Below, piece by piece: positions 1-10,062 of a stretch of DNA of 64,000 nt (within the stretch, counting starts at the first letter, position 1; each line of letters starts with the position of its first letter). A program made the translations under genes and the position numbers. The stretch is from Phytohabitans flavus (GTDB lineage Bacteria > Actinomycetota > Actinomycetes > Mycobacteriales > Micromonosporaceae). The DNA is taken from the NCBI RefSeq assembly GCF_011764545.1, contig NZ_AP022870.1:6454001-6518000 (forward strand). The letters run 5' to 3'. A model generated the notes under the pieces. It saw only the letters and a list, made by a program, of their open reading frames with translations, was not told where the DNA came from and made no database searches.

Positions 1-1097
1 AAGGAGCCGTCGTCACCGCTGAAGTCAGTGGTGAAGCCGGTCAGGTCCCAGCCGGCGAGCTGGTCACGGTCGTCGTTCACCGTGATCTCGCTCAGTTGGC
101 CCTCGAACGCCAGCTCCTGGCCGGACACGGGCTCCAGGTCCACCGGAGCGCCGCCGACCTCCAGGGTGAGCTCTCCGTCGCCCTCGCTCGGAGGGACGGT
201 GACGTTGAGCTGCTGGTTGCCCGACCCGCCACCGTTGCTCTCGGTGATCGTGACGGTCACCTCGCTCGAGGTGGACGGGGTGAAGTCCTCGGGGTCGGCA
301 GGCGTGAACTTCGCGGTTAGCGAGTGCGCACCCACCGGCAAGCTGGCTACCGTCAGCGTGGCCTTCCCGCTGGCGACGTCGTCGGTGCCCAACGACGCCG
401 TACCGTTGAGGAACTCCACGCTGCCAGCAGCACCGGTTCCGGTCACCGTCGCGGTGAGGGTGACCGGCTGCCCGGCCTGCGCGGTGCTCGGCTGGGCCTC
501 CAGGGAGGTCGTGGTCGTGACCGGCTCGGGGTCCTCGCCGCCGCCCTCGATCACATTCCAGGTGCCGCCCTGAAGGTCGACGTGGATCCAGGTGGTCGCT
601 GCCGCGAAGGGTACGAACTCGTCGTTGTAGCAGAGCAGGGCAACCATGTGATCGCCGGACGTCAATCCGGTGTCCCGGAAGAGTTGTGCGAGACCCCCGA
701 TGCCGAAGGCGTCCAACTGCCCGGGCGGCGGTGGGTCGTCCGTCAGGCCGAAGAGGTTCGCGGACAGCTGAGCACCGGTCGGGACGGGAGGTTCCTCCTC
801 AAGCGCGACCTGAATGTTTGCTGCCAACCGGAAGTCGGCAGGACAGGGGTGCTCGATCGTGTACCCGCCCATCGACGGGGCGGTGGTCGACCCGCTCGTC
901 GGATTGATGATCAGGCCACCCGGGCCGTCGCCGACGTCAGCCTGCGCGCCGGTCGGCCCGAGCAGCACCGCGCCGGCCACGACTGCGCAGGCACCGACAA
1001 GCGCCGAAGCGCGGCGTCTGCGCCGGCCCCGGTCAGTCGTAGTGCCCCCGTCAGGCGTTGCCGCGCTTTCGCGACGCCTCGGAGCTGTAGTGTTCAT
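1..1097 (-). CDS. Secreted protein with bacterial Ig-like domain, C-terminus outside window
   Basis: The gene reads leftward from an ATG at 1097 and leaves the window without a stop, so only about 365 residues are seen. A long polar, Arg-rich N-region followed by a hydrophobic stretch ending in A-Q-A looks like an exported-protein signal. Next comes a domain with CPADF, LLCYNDEF and GGTWNV, also found in the protein encoded at 1217-1690. An Ig-like domain of the Big_3 kind follows (TTTSLEAQPSTAQAGQPVTL onward, with the SVEFLNG and GAHSLTAKF strands). The visible end (LEVGGAPVDL, AGWDLTGFT) recalls WxL-like surface modules. It lies last in the Pst-type operon. The GGGGAAC sequence before the start is a weak ribosome site. 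The function is unknown; a cell-surface role is inferred from the signal and Ig fold. Confidence 0.8.
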   Translation of the reverse strand, partial: MNTTAPRRRESAATPDGGTTTDRGRRRRRASALVGACAVVAGAVLLGPTGAQADVGDGPGGLIINPTSGSTTAPSMGGYTIEHPCPADFRLAANIQVALEEEPPVPTGAQLSANLFGLTDDPPPPGQLDAFGIGGLAQLFRDTGLTSGDHMVALLCYNDEFVPFAAATTWIHVDLQGGTWNVIEGGGEDPEPVTTTTSLEAQPSTAQAGQPVTLTATVTGTGAAGSVEFLNGTASLGTDDVASGKATLTVASLPVGAHSLTAKFTPADPEDFTPSTSSEVTVTITESNGGGSGNQQLNVTVPPSEGDGELTLEVGGAPVDLEPVSGQELAFEGQLSEITVNDDRDQLAGWDLTGFTTDFSGDDGS

Positions 1098-1216
1098 TGA
1101 CGATAGTTCCCCACTTCCTATCTCGCGGCCCACGCCTTGTGCATGGGATGCTTGGTTTTGAAGCCGGTCATGGGTGGTGCCGGATGCACCCGGCACCACC
1201 GTTATGCCGACGCCAA

Positions 1217-1690
1217 TCAGACGAGGACGCGCCAGGTGCCGGCCTCGACGTCGATCTTGATCGCGTTCACGTTGCCCCGGACCCACTCAAAGGCATCGTT
1301 GTAGCAAAGAACGTCGATCTCGTACCAACCAGTGGTGATGTCGTTGGTGAGGACGGTGAAGATGAGGGCGTCATCCAGGGTGCCGCTCGGCTTGGCCGTG
1401 GTCGGGACGAAGTTGCCACTCAGGAACTTCGGCTCGCCATCCTGCTGTAGCGCGACGACTCCCGAGGCACGGTAGTTAGACGGGCACGCCTTCGTCGTGG
1501 AGAAGGTGGCCACCGGGGCGGTGGTGAGCGCACCACTCTTGGGCGAAAGAGTGAGCAGGCCCGGCAACTCGAAACCCCGGTGCTTGGAGCCGTGGGCCTG
1601 AGCCGCCGTGGGGGCGGCGATTACGGCCACGGCCGTCGCCACGGCGACACCGAAGATCGCGAGGCTGCGGCGGATGTTCCGAATCTTCAT
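1217..1690 (-). CDS. Small secreted protein with CP...LCYND...GTW domain
   Basis: This is a 157-residue exported protein. The chosen start is the ATG at 1690 (MKIRNIRRSL), preceded by GAAGGG at good spacing; an upstream in-frame start would put charged residues before the signal. The signal peptide ends around AAQAHGS. The mature part carries CPSNYR, VLCYNDAFEW and AGTWRVLV, closely mirroring CPADF, LLCYNDEF and GGTWNVI in the neighbouring gene at 1-1097. The two proteins therefore share one domain, here alone and there followed by an Ig module. The two cysteines could form a disulfide outside the cell. The function is not recognised. Its position just after a PstS-like protein suggests a partner role at the cell surface. 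Confidence 0.8.
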   Translation of the reverse strand: MKIRNIRRSLAIFGVAVATAVAVIAAPTAAQAHGSKHRGFELPGLLTLSPKSGALTTAPVATFSTTKACPSNYRASGVVALQQDGEPKFLSGNFVPTTAKPSGTLDDALIFTVLTNDITTGWYEIDVLCYNDAFEWVRGNVNAIKIDVEAGTWRVLV

Positions 1691-1838
1691 TAAGGTACCC
1701 TTCTTTTCCGTAACGGGATGCACCCTCTGTGCATCCACGCAGGCCTATGTTTGGCTATCCGCGCCAGAGTGCCTGGCCAGCGTGGGAATCGCTGGCCAGG
1801 CACTCGGGGGTGAGTCAATTACGGACGTTTGTTGCGAA

Positions 1839-3086
1839 TTACCACTGGGTGGTGTTGAACGCGCGGAGAGTCACGTCGGTCACATTGCCGCAGCGACCCG
1901 CCGGCAGCAGGCCGAAGCCCCACGAGGTGATCGTGCTGGTGCGGCGGCACAGGCTGAACGGGGTGTTGCTGGTGTCGACGAAGATCTCCCAGAGGTCGTT
2001 CAGGTAGCCGGTGCCCGCACCCGCGGTGGTGGCGGCGAACGGGATCACGTGGAAGACCTCGCGGACAAGGATGGAGTGCCAGTTCGGGTTGAGCTGGAGG
2101 CCGTTGGGGGTGAACGGCGAGATGGTCGGGCCAACAGGCTGACCGGGCGCCGGGGTAGCAGCGACGCCGAACAGCACGGCGCCGTTGCGGCGGTCGATCG
2201 GGGTGCCCGCGCGGGCCTGCTGAGCGAGGAACTGGGCGATGGAGTACGGCATGATCGCCGCGTTGTCCGCCGCGACCGCCGAACCGTCGTGCTCCTGGAC
2301 GGACAACAGGCCGGGGCCGTACGTGTCCTTCACGTGCGGGGGAAGGGCGGTCGCGCTGAAGCCCATCGCACCGGCGAAGAAGGTACGCGTGCCGGAGCCG
2401 GACTGCGGAACCAGCAGGTGGACCGCCGTGGCGCCGGGCGCCGGAAGGTCAGCCGGGTTGGCGACGTCAACCGGGTCGTAGGTGATGCCGTTCGTGGCGG
2501 TCACCGGCGTGCCGGCGCTGTACATGGTCTGCAGCTGCCCCAGCGTGAAGACGCCACCGACGACCGAGGCCGGGCCCCGCGCGAAGCCAACGGCGTCCAG
2601 GCCGAACGGGACGTACTGCAGCAGACCGGTGGGGCTCTGCTGGGTGGTGGCGGAGGGCCGGCTGGAGGAACGGGCGTACTCAAAGCACCGCGTGTTGAAC
2701 GGGGGGTTGCCGACCCCGCCGAAGTAGGTAGCCGCCGTGCTGGCCGGGTAGCCAGGGAGACCGCTCAGCGACCGGCGCAGAGCCGTCACACCCTCGGAGG
2801 AGCCGTTCGGCCGGGTGATGGGGGGGCAGAGCACGGTGGCCGGAGAAGCGACCGCGTTCTTGACCGTGATCGTGTTGTGGACCGGCAGCGCGTTCCACGA
2901 GCTGAACCCGATCACGCCCGCGAGCGCGTTCGTCACGTCCTGCGTGGTGTCCGAGCCGCTGCCGTCGATGTTGATGGGCGACGTGGGACCCGACGGGTCC
3001 GCGGCGGCCGGGCCGGCCATGCCGACCATGATGCCGGCGGCCAGGGCGCTTACGCCCACGGCACGGATGAAGCTCTTCAGCTTCAT
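1839..3086 (-). CDS. Secreted PstS-like substrate-binding protein
   Basis: The protein has 415 residues starting with MKLKSFIRAV at 3086, behind an AAAGGGG ribosome site. A signal peptide ends at A-A-A-D. The mature N-terminus has the SGSDTTQDVTNAL loop that PstS-family proteins use to bind the oxyanion. A second ligand-loop signature, PQSGSGTRTFF, lies mid-protein. There is no C-terminal membrane segment, so it is probably released or loosely held. It lies downstream of a second anchored secreted protein and PstS in the same direction, with a 21-base inverted repeat in its own leader. Phosphate is the family ligand, but another oxyanion is possible. Alternative: a non-transport PBP-like surface protein. 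Confidence 0.82.
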   Translation of the reverse strand: MKLKSFIRAVGVSALAAGIMVGMAGPAAADPSGPTSPINIDGSGSDTTQDVTNALAGVIGFSSWNALPVHNTITVKNAVASPATVLCPPITRPNGSSEGVTALRRSLSGLPGYPASTAATYFGGVGNPPFNTRCFEYARSSSRPSATTQQSPTGLLQYVPFGLDAVGFARGPASVVGGVFTLGQLQTMYSAGTPVTATNGITYDPVDVANPADLPAPGATAVHLLVPQSGSGTRTFFAGAMGFSATALPPHVKDTYGPGLLSVQEHDGSAVAADNAAIMPYSIAQFLAQQARAGTPIDRRNGAVLFGVAATPAPGQPVGPTISPFTPNGLQLNPNWHSILVREVFHVIPFAATTAGAGTGYLNDLWEIFVDTSNTPFSLCRRTSTITSWGFGLLPAGRCGNVTDVTLRAFNTTQW

Positions 3087-3116
3087 GTGTTCACCCCTTT
3101 CAGGGCTAAGAACCTT

Positions 3117-3137
3117 GCTCGATCTGTTTGATCGAGC
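3117..3137. promoter_or_regulatory. 8-bp inverted repeat in leader of PstS-like gene
   Basis: GCTCGATC and GATCGAGC form a perfect 8-bp inverted repeat around TGTTT, 31 bases upstream of the start at 3086. It could be an operator or an mRNA hairpin. No run of T follows it in the gene's direction, so it is not an obvious terminator. Confidence 0.5.
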
Positions 3138-3344
3138 CACGACAATCCTTACGATCGACAACGGTGGCTAGTACCCGTTTTTGGAGTCGGGTTGGCAATT
3201 CCACGGACACGCCAATATTAAGAGGAAGTAACAGGGGGTGGGCGACTCGTAGCCGGTAGCGCTGATGACTAGCTTCACTTTGCTTGCCACCCTTCCCCTC
3301 TGACCCGCCGGACGAGAATGGATGCATCGGTGCGGTGAGATGGG

Positions 3345-3398
3345 TCACCATTGACTACTGTCAAATGCACATGCGGCAGTAAGCGGCATGGTTCTCAT
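3345..3398 (-). CDS. Possible 17-residue peptide ORF
   Basis: An ATG at 3398 overlaps the stop of the preceding gene (ATGA) and sits behind a strong GGAGGAGGAGAG site. It opens a 17-codon frame (MRTMPLTAACAFDSSQW). Nothing identifies the peptide. It may be a coupled leader, a chance frame, or the N-terminus of a longer gene cut by another base error. The following 230 bases up to the next gene hold no convincing frame. Confidence 0.2.
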   Translation of the reverse strand: MRTMPLTAACAFDSSQW

Positions 3399-6065
3399 GG
3401 CTCTCCTCCTCCGGACACCCGGGTACGGCGGAACGGCCGGACCAGGAAGGTCGGAGGGTGTCGCAGCACTATTCCGCCGAGGCTGACGCCAGCAGCGGAG
3501 ATCAGCGCGGCGACCAATACCCAGCGGATGGCGCCCAAGGCGTCGTTGGGGGTCGACCCGGCGGCAAGAGCAGGAGGTGGCTGGCTCACGGTGCCACCGG
3601 GCGGCACCGCGCTCGGGCTGGCCGTCGCCGGTGACGCCCCGGCGCTGGGCACACCGGCCCCATCATCCGAATCGTCGTCGCCGCCCGTCGGACTCGGAGT
3701 CGGACTCGGGCTCGGCGTCGGGCTAGGCGTGGCCGCGGCGAGATCGCGGAGCGTCTGAGCCGCGGCCCGTGTCTTCGCCCTCAGGCTTTCGGTGAGTGGC
3801 AGATAGCCGGGCGGGAGCTGGCCGATTTCTACACCGGAGGTCTGGCCGGCGCCAGCGGCGTGGTCCAGCAGCGCGGCGGCATCACGCAGCGTCGCCGGGT
3901 CCCTGTTGGTGCGTACGGCGGCGTAGACGATCTGGGTGAGCGGGTAGCCGCCCGACCCCGCGGCCGCGGGGTCGACGCGCAGCAGCCCGGTGCTGTCCGC
4001 TTTCGCCGCAGCCACGGCGGCGGTCATGCTGGCCGCCGATGGGGCGACGCAGTCATCGCCTTCGGGGGAGCACAGGCCGCCGTCTGCAGCCCATAGCGGG
4101 CGCTAAGCGATGTGGAGGTAAACGCCCAGGCGAAACGATCGCCCAACGGCCATGGACCTGGCTTGTCCCACCATCCTTGAGCCCCGTCGGGTGCCTGCGT
4201 GGTCGTGTTCCAACTGCCGACGCCGTGGGTGTAGGCGCGCTGCACCTTCACCGCGGCATCTTCAAGGTTGAGGGCGTACGGGATGTACTCGACTGAGTTG
4301 ACGCACAGGTCCGGCCTATCCGCCGGAGTGTCGTTGAAGCGGGTGCACATCGGGTCAGCGCGCAGATAGCCGCTGGCCGGCGGTGGATCGCCGAGCTTGA
4401 GCGATTGGTAGTTGGGGTTGACCACCATGCCGCCCTCGTCGGGCTGCCCACCCAGCCAGGCCCGGGTGCCCGGATCGGACTGGATCCAGGCCCAGACCGC
4501 TCGGTTGACGTTCGACTGGTCCGCGGTGGTCATCGGCGCCGTCGTATTCGTGAAATTAACTGAGCGAACGACGTCGGGGTTGAGCTGCAGCCACTGCGGG
4601 TCGAAGGTGACATTTCCGGGCCCGTATATGTGCTTCATCCATGACGGCGTGACGAATTTTGACGAGCTTGTCATCCCGCCGGGCAAGTCGCCCTTGTAGG
4701 ACTGGGTCAGCGTCTTCGCCAGTAGCTGCGGGCTGATGCCGAGTCGCTGAATCTGGTGGGTCTCGGGGCCTGCCCTCACGTCCATCCGGAAGGCGAGGGT
4801 GGTGCTGGTGACCGCGACCGGGGCGTAGATCAGCGGCGGGCCCTGGTCGGCGAAAACGATGGGTTGGGTGGTGAAGGCGAGCCCGGCCGCGCCGGGCAGG
4901 TTGCTGGCAAGCTCGACGACGTTGGTGGCGTCCGGGGTAGCAGTGAAGTCGTAGACCGAGCCGCCGTTCTGGCACAGCGCCGGCTGCCATGACGTCATCA
5001 GCGCTCCGACCAGCTCCGTGCCCACCGTCTTCCGCTGGGCGGTGCCCTGAGGACAGATGAGGCTGGTCGGCAGGAAGCTCAGGTGGACCTGCATACGCTG
5101 CGCCCAGTTGCTCGCGCTGAGCGCGGACTCCTTAACACCCAGACCGGTTCCACCGATGCCGGCTTGGGGGGTGCCGTCGGGCGCAAACACGCCGCGGGGC
5201 ACGATGACCAGCCAGCAGCCCCGCGGAGCTCCGCCGGCCGCGGGGTCCCGGTCGCCGCAGCCCAGCCCGCTTGCCTGCCGCCCGGTCTGCATTTCGAAAG
5301 AGACCTGGCCAGTGCCGTCCGAGGAGGTGGCCGCGACCGGGACCTCGTTCGTCGACTGGGCCTGGTAGTAGGTCCGCAGCGACTCCTTTTCCAAATCATT
5401 CGGATCTACATCGTCGAGGTAGATCTTCAGATCGGGATTGCCGACCGGCGTGAACGGAACGTAGTACCCCAGTGGATCGGTGACGGACTGGCGGTCCGGC
5501 TTGGAAGGCTCAGCCGGATCGCACTGGACCCCGCCTGATGGGCATTTGCTGCCCGAACGCTCGTCCTGAAAGGCCGCCGTGTTAGGGCCTGTGGGCAGGT
5601 TCTTTCCGTCGAAGCCACCCCACTGGCAGGCCTCGGGATCCGGGCCGGTGGGAGCGTCACCCCAGCACTGCATGATCTGCAGGTAGTCACCTATAAGGCT
5701 GCTTGGGCTGGTGTTCGTTGGGGGCCGCCGGTCCAGGTGATCTGGACGCTCTGGTGCGTAAGATCCTCCGTCTGGCCGACGGTCACCGCCAGATCCTTGT
5801 ACTTGGCCTGCACATCCTCGTAGAAGGCGTCGACGCCGCTCTTCTCGCGCGGTGCGGCGATGGTCTTGTTGTCCGACCGGACGACGCCGTCGGCCCACTT
5901 GACGGTGACCGCCGAGTCGGTGGTGCCGAACCCGGTGATCGGGTCGATGGCGGCCTCGGCCGGCTGGGTCGGGCCGAGCGGGTCAACGATCGCCAGCGCT
6001 GTCGCCGCCACCAGGGCGGCAACGCCTGCGGCGACCCTGCCACGGATGCTTCTGCGGCTGGTCAT
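3395..6065 (-). CDS. Large anchored secreted protein of Pst-type operon (two apparent frameshifts)
   Basis: Three frames must be joined to give one protein of about 890 residues. It starts at 6065 (MTSRRSIRGR), overlapping the PstS stop by four bases, with a signal peptide ending near P-A-E-A-A. Breaks lie at the G5 runs 5720-5724 and 4064-4068. Adding one base at each rejoins TWTGGP with PTNTSPSSLIGDYLQIMQCW, and LQTAACAPP with EGDDCVAPSAASM. The middle part is Cys- and Trp-rich. The C-terminal part has PBP-like text (GGYPLTQIVYAAV), then a Pro/Thr/Ser linker, one membrane helix (WVLVAALISAAGV) and a basic tail. This suggests a wall-spanning protein anchored at the membrane. The repeated PBP-type features suggest oxyanion binding, but the role is inferred only from context. 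A true pseudogene is the alternative reading. Confidence 0.65.
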
Positions 6066-7764
6066 GCCGGCCCTCCGGGCATCGTGAAGTCGTCGGAGCG
6101 GCGCTGCCGGCGCCGCGCGCCGGCCTGGGCGATCAGCGGCGGACCCAAGGCGAGGGCGAGCAGCAGCGCACCGGCCAGCACCATGAGCGCGACGCGGAAC
6201 CCGGTGCCGAGGCCCGCCTCGGCGGGAACCGGCTGGCCGACCACATTGAGGTCGCCGGTGTTGGCGCCGCCACCCTGGCCGCAGTCCTGGGTGTCCGGGT
6301 CACAGGCGCCCTGTTGTGCGATGGGGCCGCTGCCCGGGTTCGGCGTCGAGCCGCTCGGGCCGGCACTAGGTCCGCCGGTGCTGTTGTTGCCACCTGGGCC
6401 ACCGCCGCCCGGACCGCCGCCCCGTTGTTGTTGTTATTCGGGGTGTTCTGGTTCTTAGCGCCGCCTGTGCCGGTCGTGCACTGCAACGGACCCTTCTTGT
6501 CGCAGTCCGGTGGCCTCGGGTCCGTCCTCGCCAGCGTGTTGGTGCCGTCGGTGGAGAAGGTCGGGTTGTTACAGGACCGGATGGCGATGTTTCCCACCTT
6601 CGCCCCGGGGATCTTGCGGAGCTGGTCGAAGCCGGCCTGGACCAGGTTGATCGGCAGCGCCGAGTAGCCGAGGGAGTTGACCTGGGTCTGCCCCTGACAC
6701 AGCGCGTACTTGCCGAAGTCGGCAATCGTCTCGCCCTTGGCAGTGGTCATCGGATTGTTGAGCGAGACCGGCAGGATCATGTACGAGTAGCCCGACAGCG
6801 GGTAGGTGCGCGGATCTGTGTTCGTGTAGACGTCCGACAGATCCTGCGTCAGATATACGTTCGGGTCGTTCTTGTTCAGATTGATCTTGGCTTTGAGCAG
6901 CGATACGGCGACGTGACCCGCGGTCGGCTCGGTGTAGTAGTTGCCGTTGTTGAGCATCTTCGCCACGGGGAAGTTGGCCTGGATGGCGTACGAGTACTGC
7001 ACGTAGCCGATGGCCCCCAAAGCCTGCGGCTGGGCCACATAGCCGGAGACGCCGAGGTCACCGGCCTGGGCCACCATCCCCCGGCCGGGCACGATGGGAT
7101 ACACCGAGGTCTGGGTGCACGGGTTGCGGCCCGCCGCGGCGCAGTACGAGTTCCACAAGGAGCGCTGCGTGGCGTACATCCACTGGGTGAACTGCGCGGT
7201 GGACCCGGAGCCCTCCGACCGCACCACCGGGACGATCCGGATCGCGGGCAGTCGCAGCCCGGGGTTGTCTGCCGCGATCGCCGCGTCGTTCCACATCCGG
7301 ATGCCGCCGGTGAAGATCTTGGCGATATTCGTGCCGGACAGCCGCAGGTTGGTGACCCGCTGGTTACCGATCTTGAGGTTGTACATGAAGGTGGTGCCGC
7401 CGGCGGTGACGGGCATGTAGGCGAACGGGTGGGCCTGGGTGGGTGGCACGTCCAGGTTGTTGCCGTCCTTGATCCCGTATGGAATGTCGGATGCGGCCCA
7501 GTCGACCGTGCCGGCCCGGAACTGGTTGCGGCCGTCGGATGAACCGGTGCCGGCGAAGTTCACGGTCATGCCGAACTGGTTGACGTTGCGCCGCCAGGAG
7601 TCGATCGCGTTCTGCGACCAGGTCGACCCGGCGCCGTTGATCGTCACGTACGCGGCCGCCGCTGCTGGTGGCCGCACAAATACGCCGACACCAGCGGCGA
7701 GCAGCAGCGTGCACGCCACCGCGAGCCAGCGATGCAGGCGGCCGGGGTGGGACGTGGTGATCAT
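6062..7764 (-). CDS. pstS: Membrane-anchored phosphate-binding protein PstS (one apparent frameshift)
   Basis: About 567 residues after repair. The start at 7764 overlaps the pstA stop by four bases. The signal peptide ends near PAAAAA. The mature protein opens with INGAGSTWSQNAIDSW and continues with FAGTGSSDGRNQF and DWAASDIPYG, the phosphate-pocket loops of PstS. Further on, VRSEGSGSTAQF is the second pocket loop. The frame breaks at the C4 run 6420-6423, after an Asn-rich stretch. One added base gives a Gly/Pro/Ser linker, then a C-terminal membrane helix (VALMVLAGALLLALALG) and a basic end. It binds phosphate outside the membrane for PstC/PstA. C-terminal anchoring is unusual, since most PstS proteins are lipoproteins. 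Confidence 0.85.
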
Positions 7765-9041
7765 TGGGTTTCTCCATGCGATGTGCTCGACGGGAAGGAG
7801 GCCGGGCTAGCCGGGTAGGCGCCGGCGGTAAGTCGGGAGCGTCCGGCGAACCGCTTGAGGTCGCGGCGGGACGCGGCGGCACGGCGGCGGCGCTGGCCTG
7901 CGGTGAGATCGCCCGGAGCGCGACCACCGATGAGGCGGGTGATGGCGAACAGCAGCACGACCAGCACCATGAGCGTGAGGGCGGTGCCGAACCCGCGAGC
8001 CTTCATGTCTGGCATCGGGTTTTGCACCAGCGTGTAAGCCAGCAGCGGGAGGCTCATCATCGGCCCGTGCACGGGGTCTGTGTTTACCTGCGCGGTCGCA
8101 CCGGCTGTGATCAGCACCGGGCTTGTCTCGCCGACTCCCCGGGCGGCGCCGAGGATCACCGCCGTCGCCAGCCCGGACCGCGCGGTCGGCAACGTCACGT
8201 GCCAGATCGTGCGCCACTGACCAGAGCCCAACGCGTACGACGCTTCGGTCAGGCTGCCCGGTACCAGACGGAGCACCACGTCGGTCGCCCGGATGATGAT
8301 CGGCAGCATGGTGACCGAAAGAGCCAGCGCCGCGGCGAGGCCGGACTTGTCGAGCCCGAAGATCAGGATCACCGTGGCGAAGATGAACAGGCCGGCCAGC
8401 AGGTCCGGCAGCGCGGTCATCGCCTCGACCACGGTGCGCACGAACCGGGAGAACCGCCCCGGGATCTCGTGCAGGAACACCCCGCCGAGCAGGCCCAGCG
8501 GCACCGAGATGGCCAGCGCGAGGCCGAGCTCGATCAGGGTCCCGATGATGGCGTGCCTGATGCCGCCGACGGTGAGCGGGTCGAGCGGGCCGGCGTTGCG
8601 CATGTCCTGGGTGAAGAAGTTGAGGTGGGTCAGCGCCCCGAAACCGCGGTAAAGGGTGTAGAGGAGGATGAAGAGCAACGTGCCGAGCAGCACGACGGCA
8701 ATGGAATGCACCACCACCGTCGAGACGCGGTCCACCATTGCCGGCCGGTCTTCGTCGAAGGAGACCAGCAGCGCATACGTGACGACGAACAGCACCCAGC
8801 TCACGACGATGTAGCCGAGCACGCCGGTGAAGGGGCCTAGCTGGATCCACAGTAGACCCGTCGTGGCGAGCGAGGCCGCCAGACCGCCGATGAGGGCGAA
8901 TACGTCAGTATTGCGGACTCCGCCCAGCGGCCGAGGACTCTGGTGGGCGTGCGGACGGCGGCGGTCGGGGACCGTGGTGCGAGGCGGGGTCACCGTCGTC
9001 GTGCGCGCTTCGCGCTCGGTTTCGGTCTCGAGCAGTGTCAT
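7761..9041 (-). CDS. pstA: Phosphate ABC transporter permease PstA
   Basis: The protein has 426 residues, longer than typical PstA (about 280-300). It has a polar N-terminal extension of roughly 45 residues, extra hydrophobic segments near residues 48-105, and a basic C-terminal tail. The conserved permease core carries the cytoplasmic EAA loop (EASYALGSGQWRTIWHVTLP) that contacts the ATPase. Together with PstC it would form the membrane channel for phosphate. It starts four bases after the pstC stop and its own stop overlaps the pstS start, so the three are translationally linked. No PstB lies in the window, so the ATPase must be supplied from elsewhere. Confidence 0.9.
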   Translation of the reverse strand: MTLLETETEREARTTTVTPPRTTVPDRRRPHAHQSPRPLGGVRNTDVFALIGGLAASLATTGLLWIQLGPFTGVLGYIVVSWVLFVVTYALLVSFDEDRPAMVDRVSTVVVHSIAVVLLGTLLFILLYTLYRGFGALTHLNFFTQDMRNAGPLDPLTVGGIRHAIIGTLIELGLALAISVPLGLLGGVFLHEIPGRFSRFVRTVVEAMTALPDLLAGLFIFATVILIFGLDKSGLAAALALSVTMLPIIIRATDVVLRLVPGSLTEASYALGSGQWRTIWHVTLPTARSGLATAVILGAARGVGETSPVLITAGATAQVNTDPVHGPMMSLPLLAYTLVQNPMPDMKARGFGTALTLMVLVVLLFAITRLIGGRAPGDLTAGQRRRRAAASRRDLKRFAGRSRLTAGAYPASPASFPSSTSHGETQ

Positions 9042-9045
9042 CGCC

Positions 9046-10062
9046 TCAGACCTCGCTCACCGCGCCGGACCGGGAGCGGGCCACGATGGACGCCGCGATG
9101 AAGTTGACGATCAGGGTCATCACGAACAGCGCCAGTCCGGCCGCGAACAGCGCACTCAGCGCGAACGGGCTCGACTCGCCATAGTGAGTGGCGATCAGGC
9201 TGGAGACGCTGGAGGTGCCGTTTTCCAGGATGCGCGGCTGGATGACGAACACCGGCGAAATGATCATGACTACCGCGATCGTCTCGCCCAGCGCCCGGCC
9301 GAGGCCGAGCATGGTACCGCCGATGATCGCGCCCTTGCCGAACGGCAGCACGACGCTGCCGATCATGCCCCACCGCGTGGCACCGAGGGCGTAGGCGCCC
9401 TCTCGCTCGCCGGGCGGTGCCTGGCTGAACGCCTCACGCATCACCGAACAGGCGATCGGCGCCACCATCAGAGCCACCACGAGGCCGGCGATGAACGTGC
9501 TCGACGTGTAGACGGTCTCCGTCGCCAGCGGATCGTGCCGGGTGGCGCCATGGACCCTGAAGATCGGGATCCAGCCGAACCAGTCGGAGATCCACCGGGA
9601 CAGGCCGAGCACCTCCCACTGGAGGAAGAACGCTCCCCACAGCCCGAAGACCACGCTTGGCACGGCGGCCATCAAGTCCACCGAGGCGATCAGGAAGCCC
9701 CGCAGCCAACGTGGCGCGAACTCGGAGATGTAGAGAGCCACGCCCACCGCCAGCACCGTGGCCACCACGATCGCGACGAGCGCGATCAGGATCGTGCCGA
9801 CGATGACCGCGGCGATGCCGAACGCGCCACTGTCCGGGTTCCACTCCTGCGTGGTGAGGAAGCTGGGCCCGGCCTTGCGCAGCGCCAGAAGTGCGCGGTA
9901 TGCGAGGAACGCGCCGACCAGCGCCATGATCACCAACACGAGCGCGCCGCCGCTACGGGCCACGCCGCGGAACACCCGGTCCGAAAAGCCGAGGTTGGTC
10001 TTCAGACGCCGCGGCTTTTGCGTCGCCTGATCTTCCGGGCGAGTCGCTACAGCACTTGTCAC
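9046..10062 (-). CDS. pstC: Phosphate ABC transporter permease PstC
   Basis: A 338-residue membrane protein with a GTG start at 10062 that overlaps the upstream stop (GTGA). Six main hydrophobic segments follow a short basic N-terminus. The EAA-type loop is EREGAYALGATRWGMIGSVVLP, followed by the conserved LGRALGETIAV helix start. It pairs with PstA downstream. Length and motifs match the PstC family. Transport of phosphate is the family function; the exact anion here is inferred. Confidence 0.92.
   Translation of the reverse strand: MTSAVATRPEDQATQKPRRLKTNLGFSDRVFRGVARSGGALVLVIMALVGAFLAYRALLALRKAGPSFLTTQEWNPDSGAFGIAAVIVGTILIALVAIVVATVLAVGVALYISEFAPRWLRGFLIASVDLMAAVPSVVFGLWGAFFLQWEVLGLSRWISDWFGWIPIFRVHGATRHDPLATETVYTSSTFIAGLVVALMVAPIACSVMREAFSQAPPGEREGAYALGATRWGMIGSVVLPFGKGAIIGGTMLGLGRALGETIAVVMIISPVFVIQPRILENGTSSVSSLIATHYGESSPFALSALFAAGLALFVMTLIVNFIAASIVARSRSGAVSEV

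Noticed and set aside
28-1161. Several plus-strand reading frames of 70-260 codons over the first kilobase
   Set aside because: They mirror the minus-strand Ig-like gene, have no ribosome sites, and have low-complexity composition; the minus frame has a signal peptide and recognisable domains.
1608-3131. 507-codon plus-strand frame
   Set aside because: It is antisense to the PstS-like gene and the secreted protein gene and is Arg/Gly-rich with no motif, a usual shadow in high-GC DNA.
3395-6065. Real pseudogene of the large anchored secreted protein
   Set aside because: Both breaks are one-base losses in G5 runs and there are no internal stops after repair; the same error recurs in many unrelated intact-looking genes in the window.
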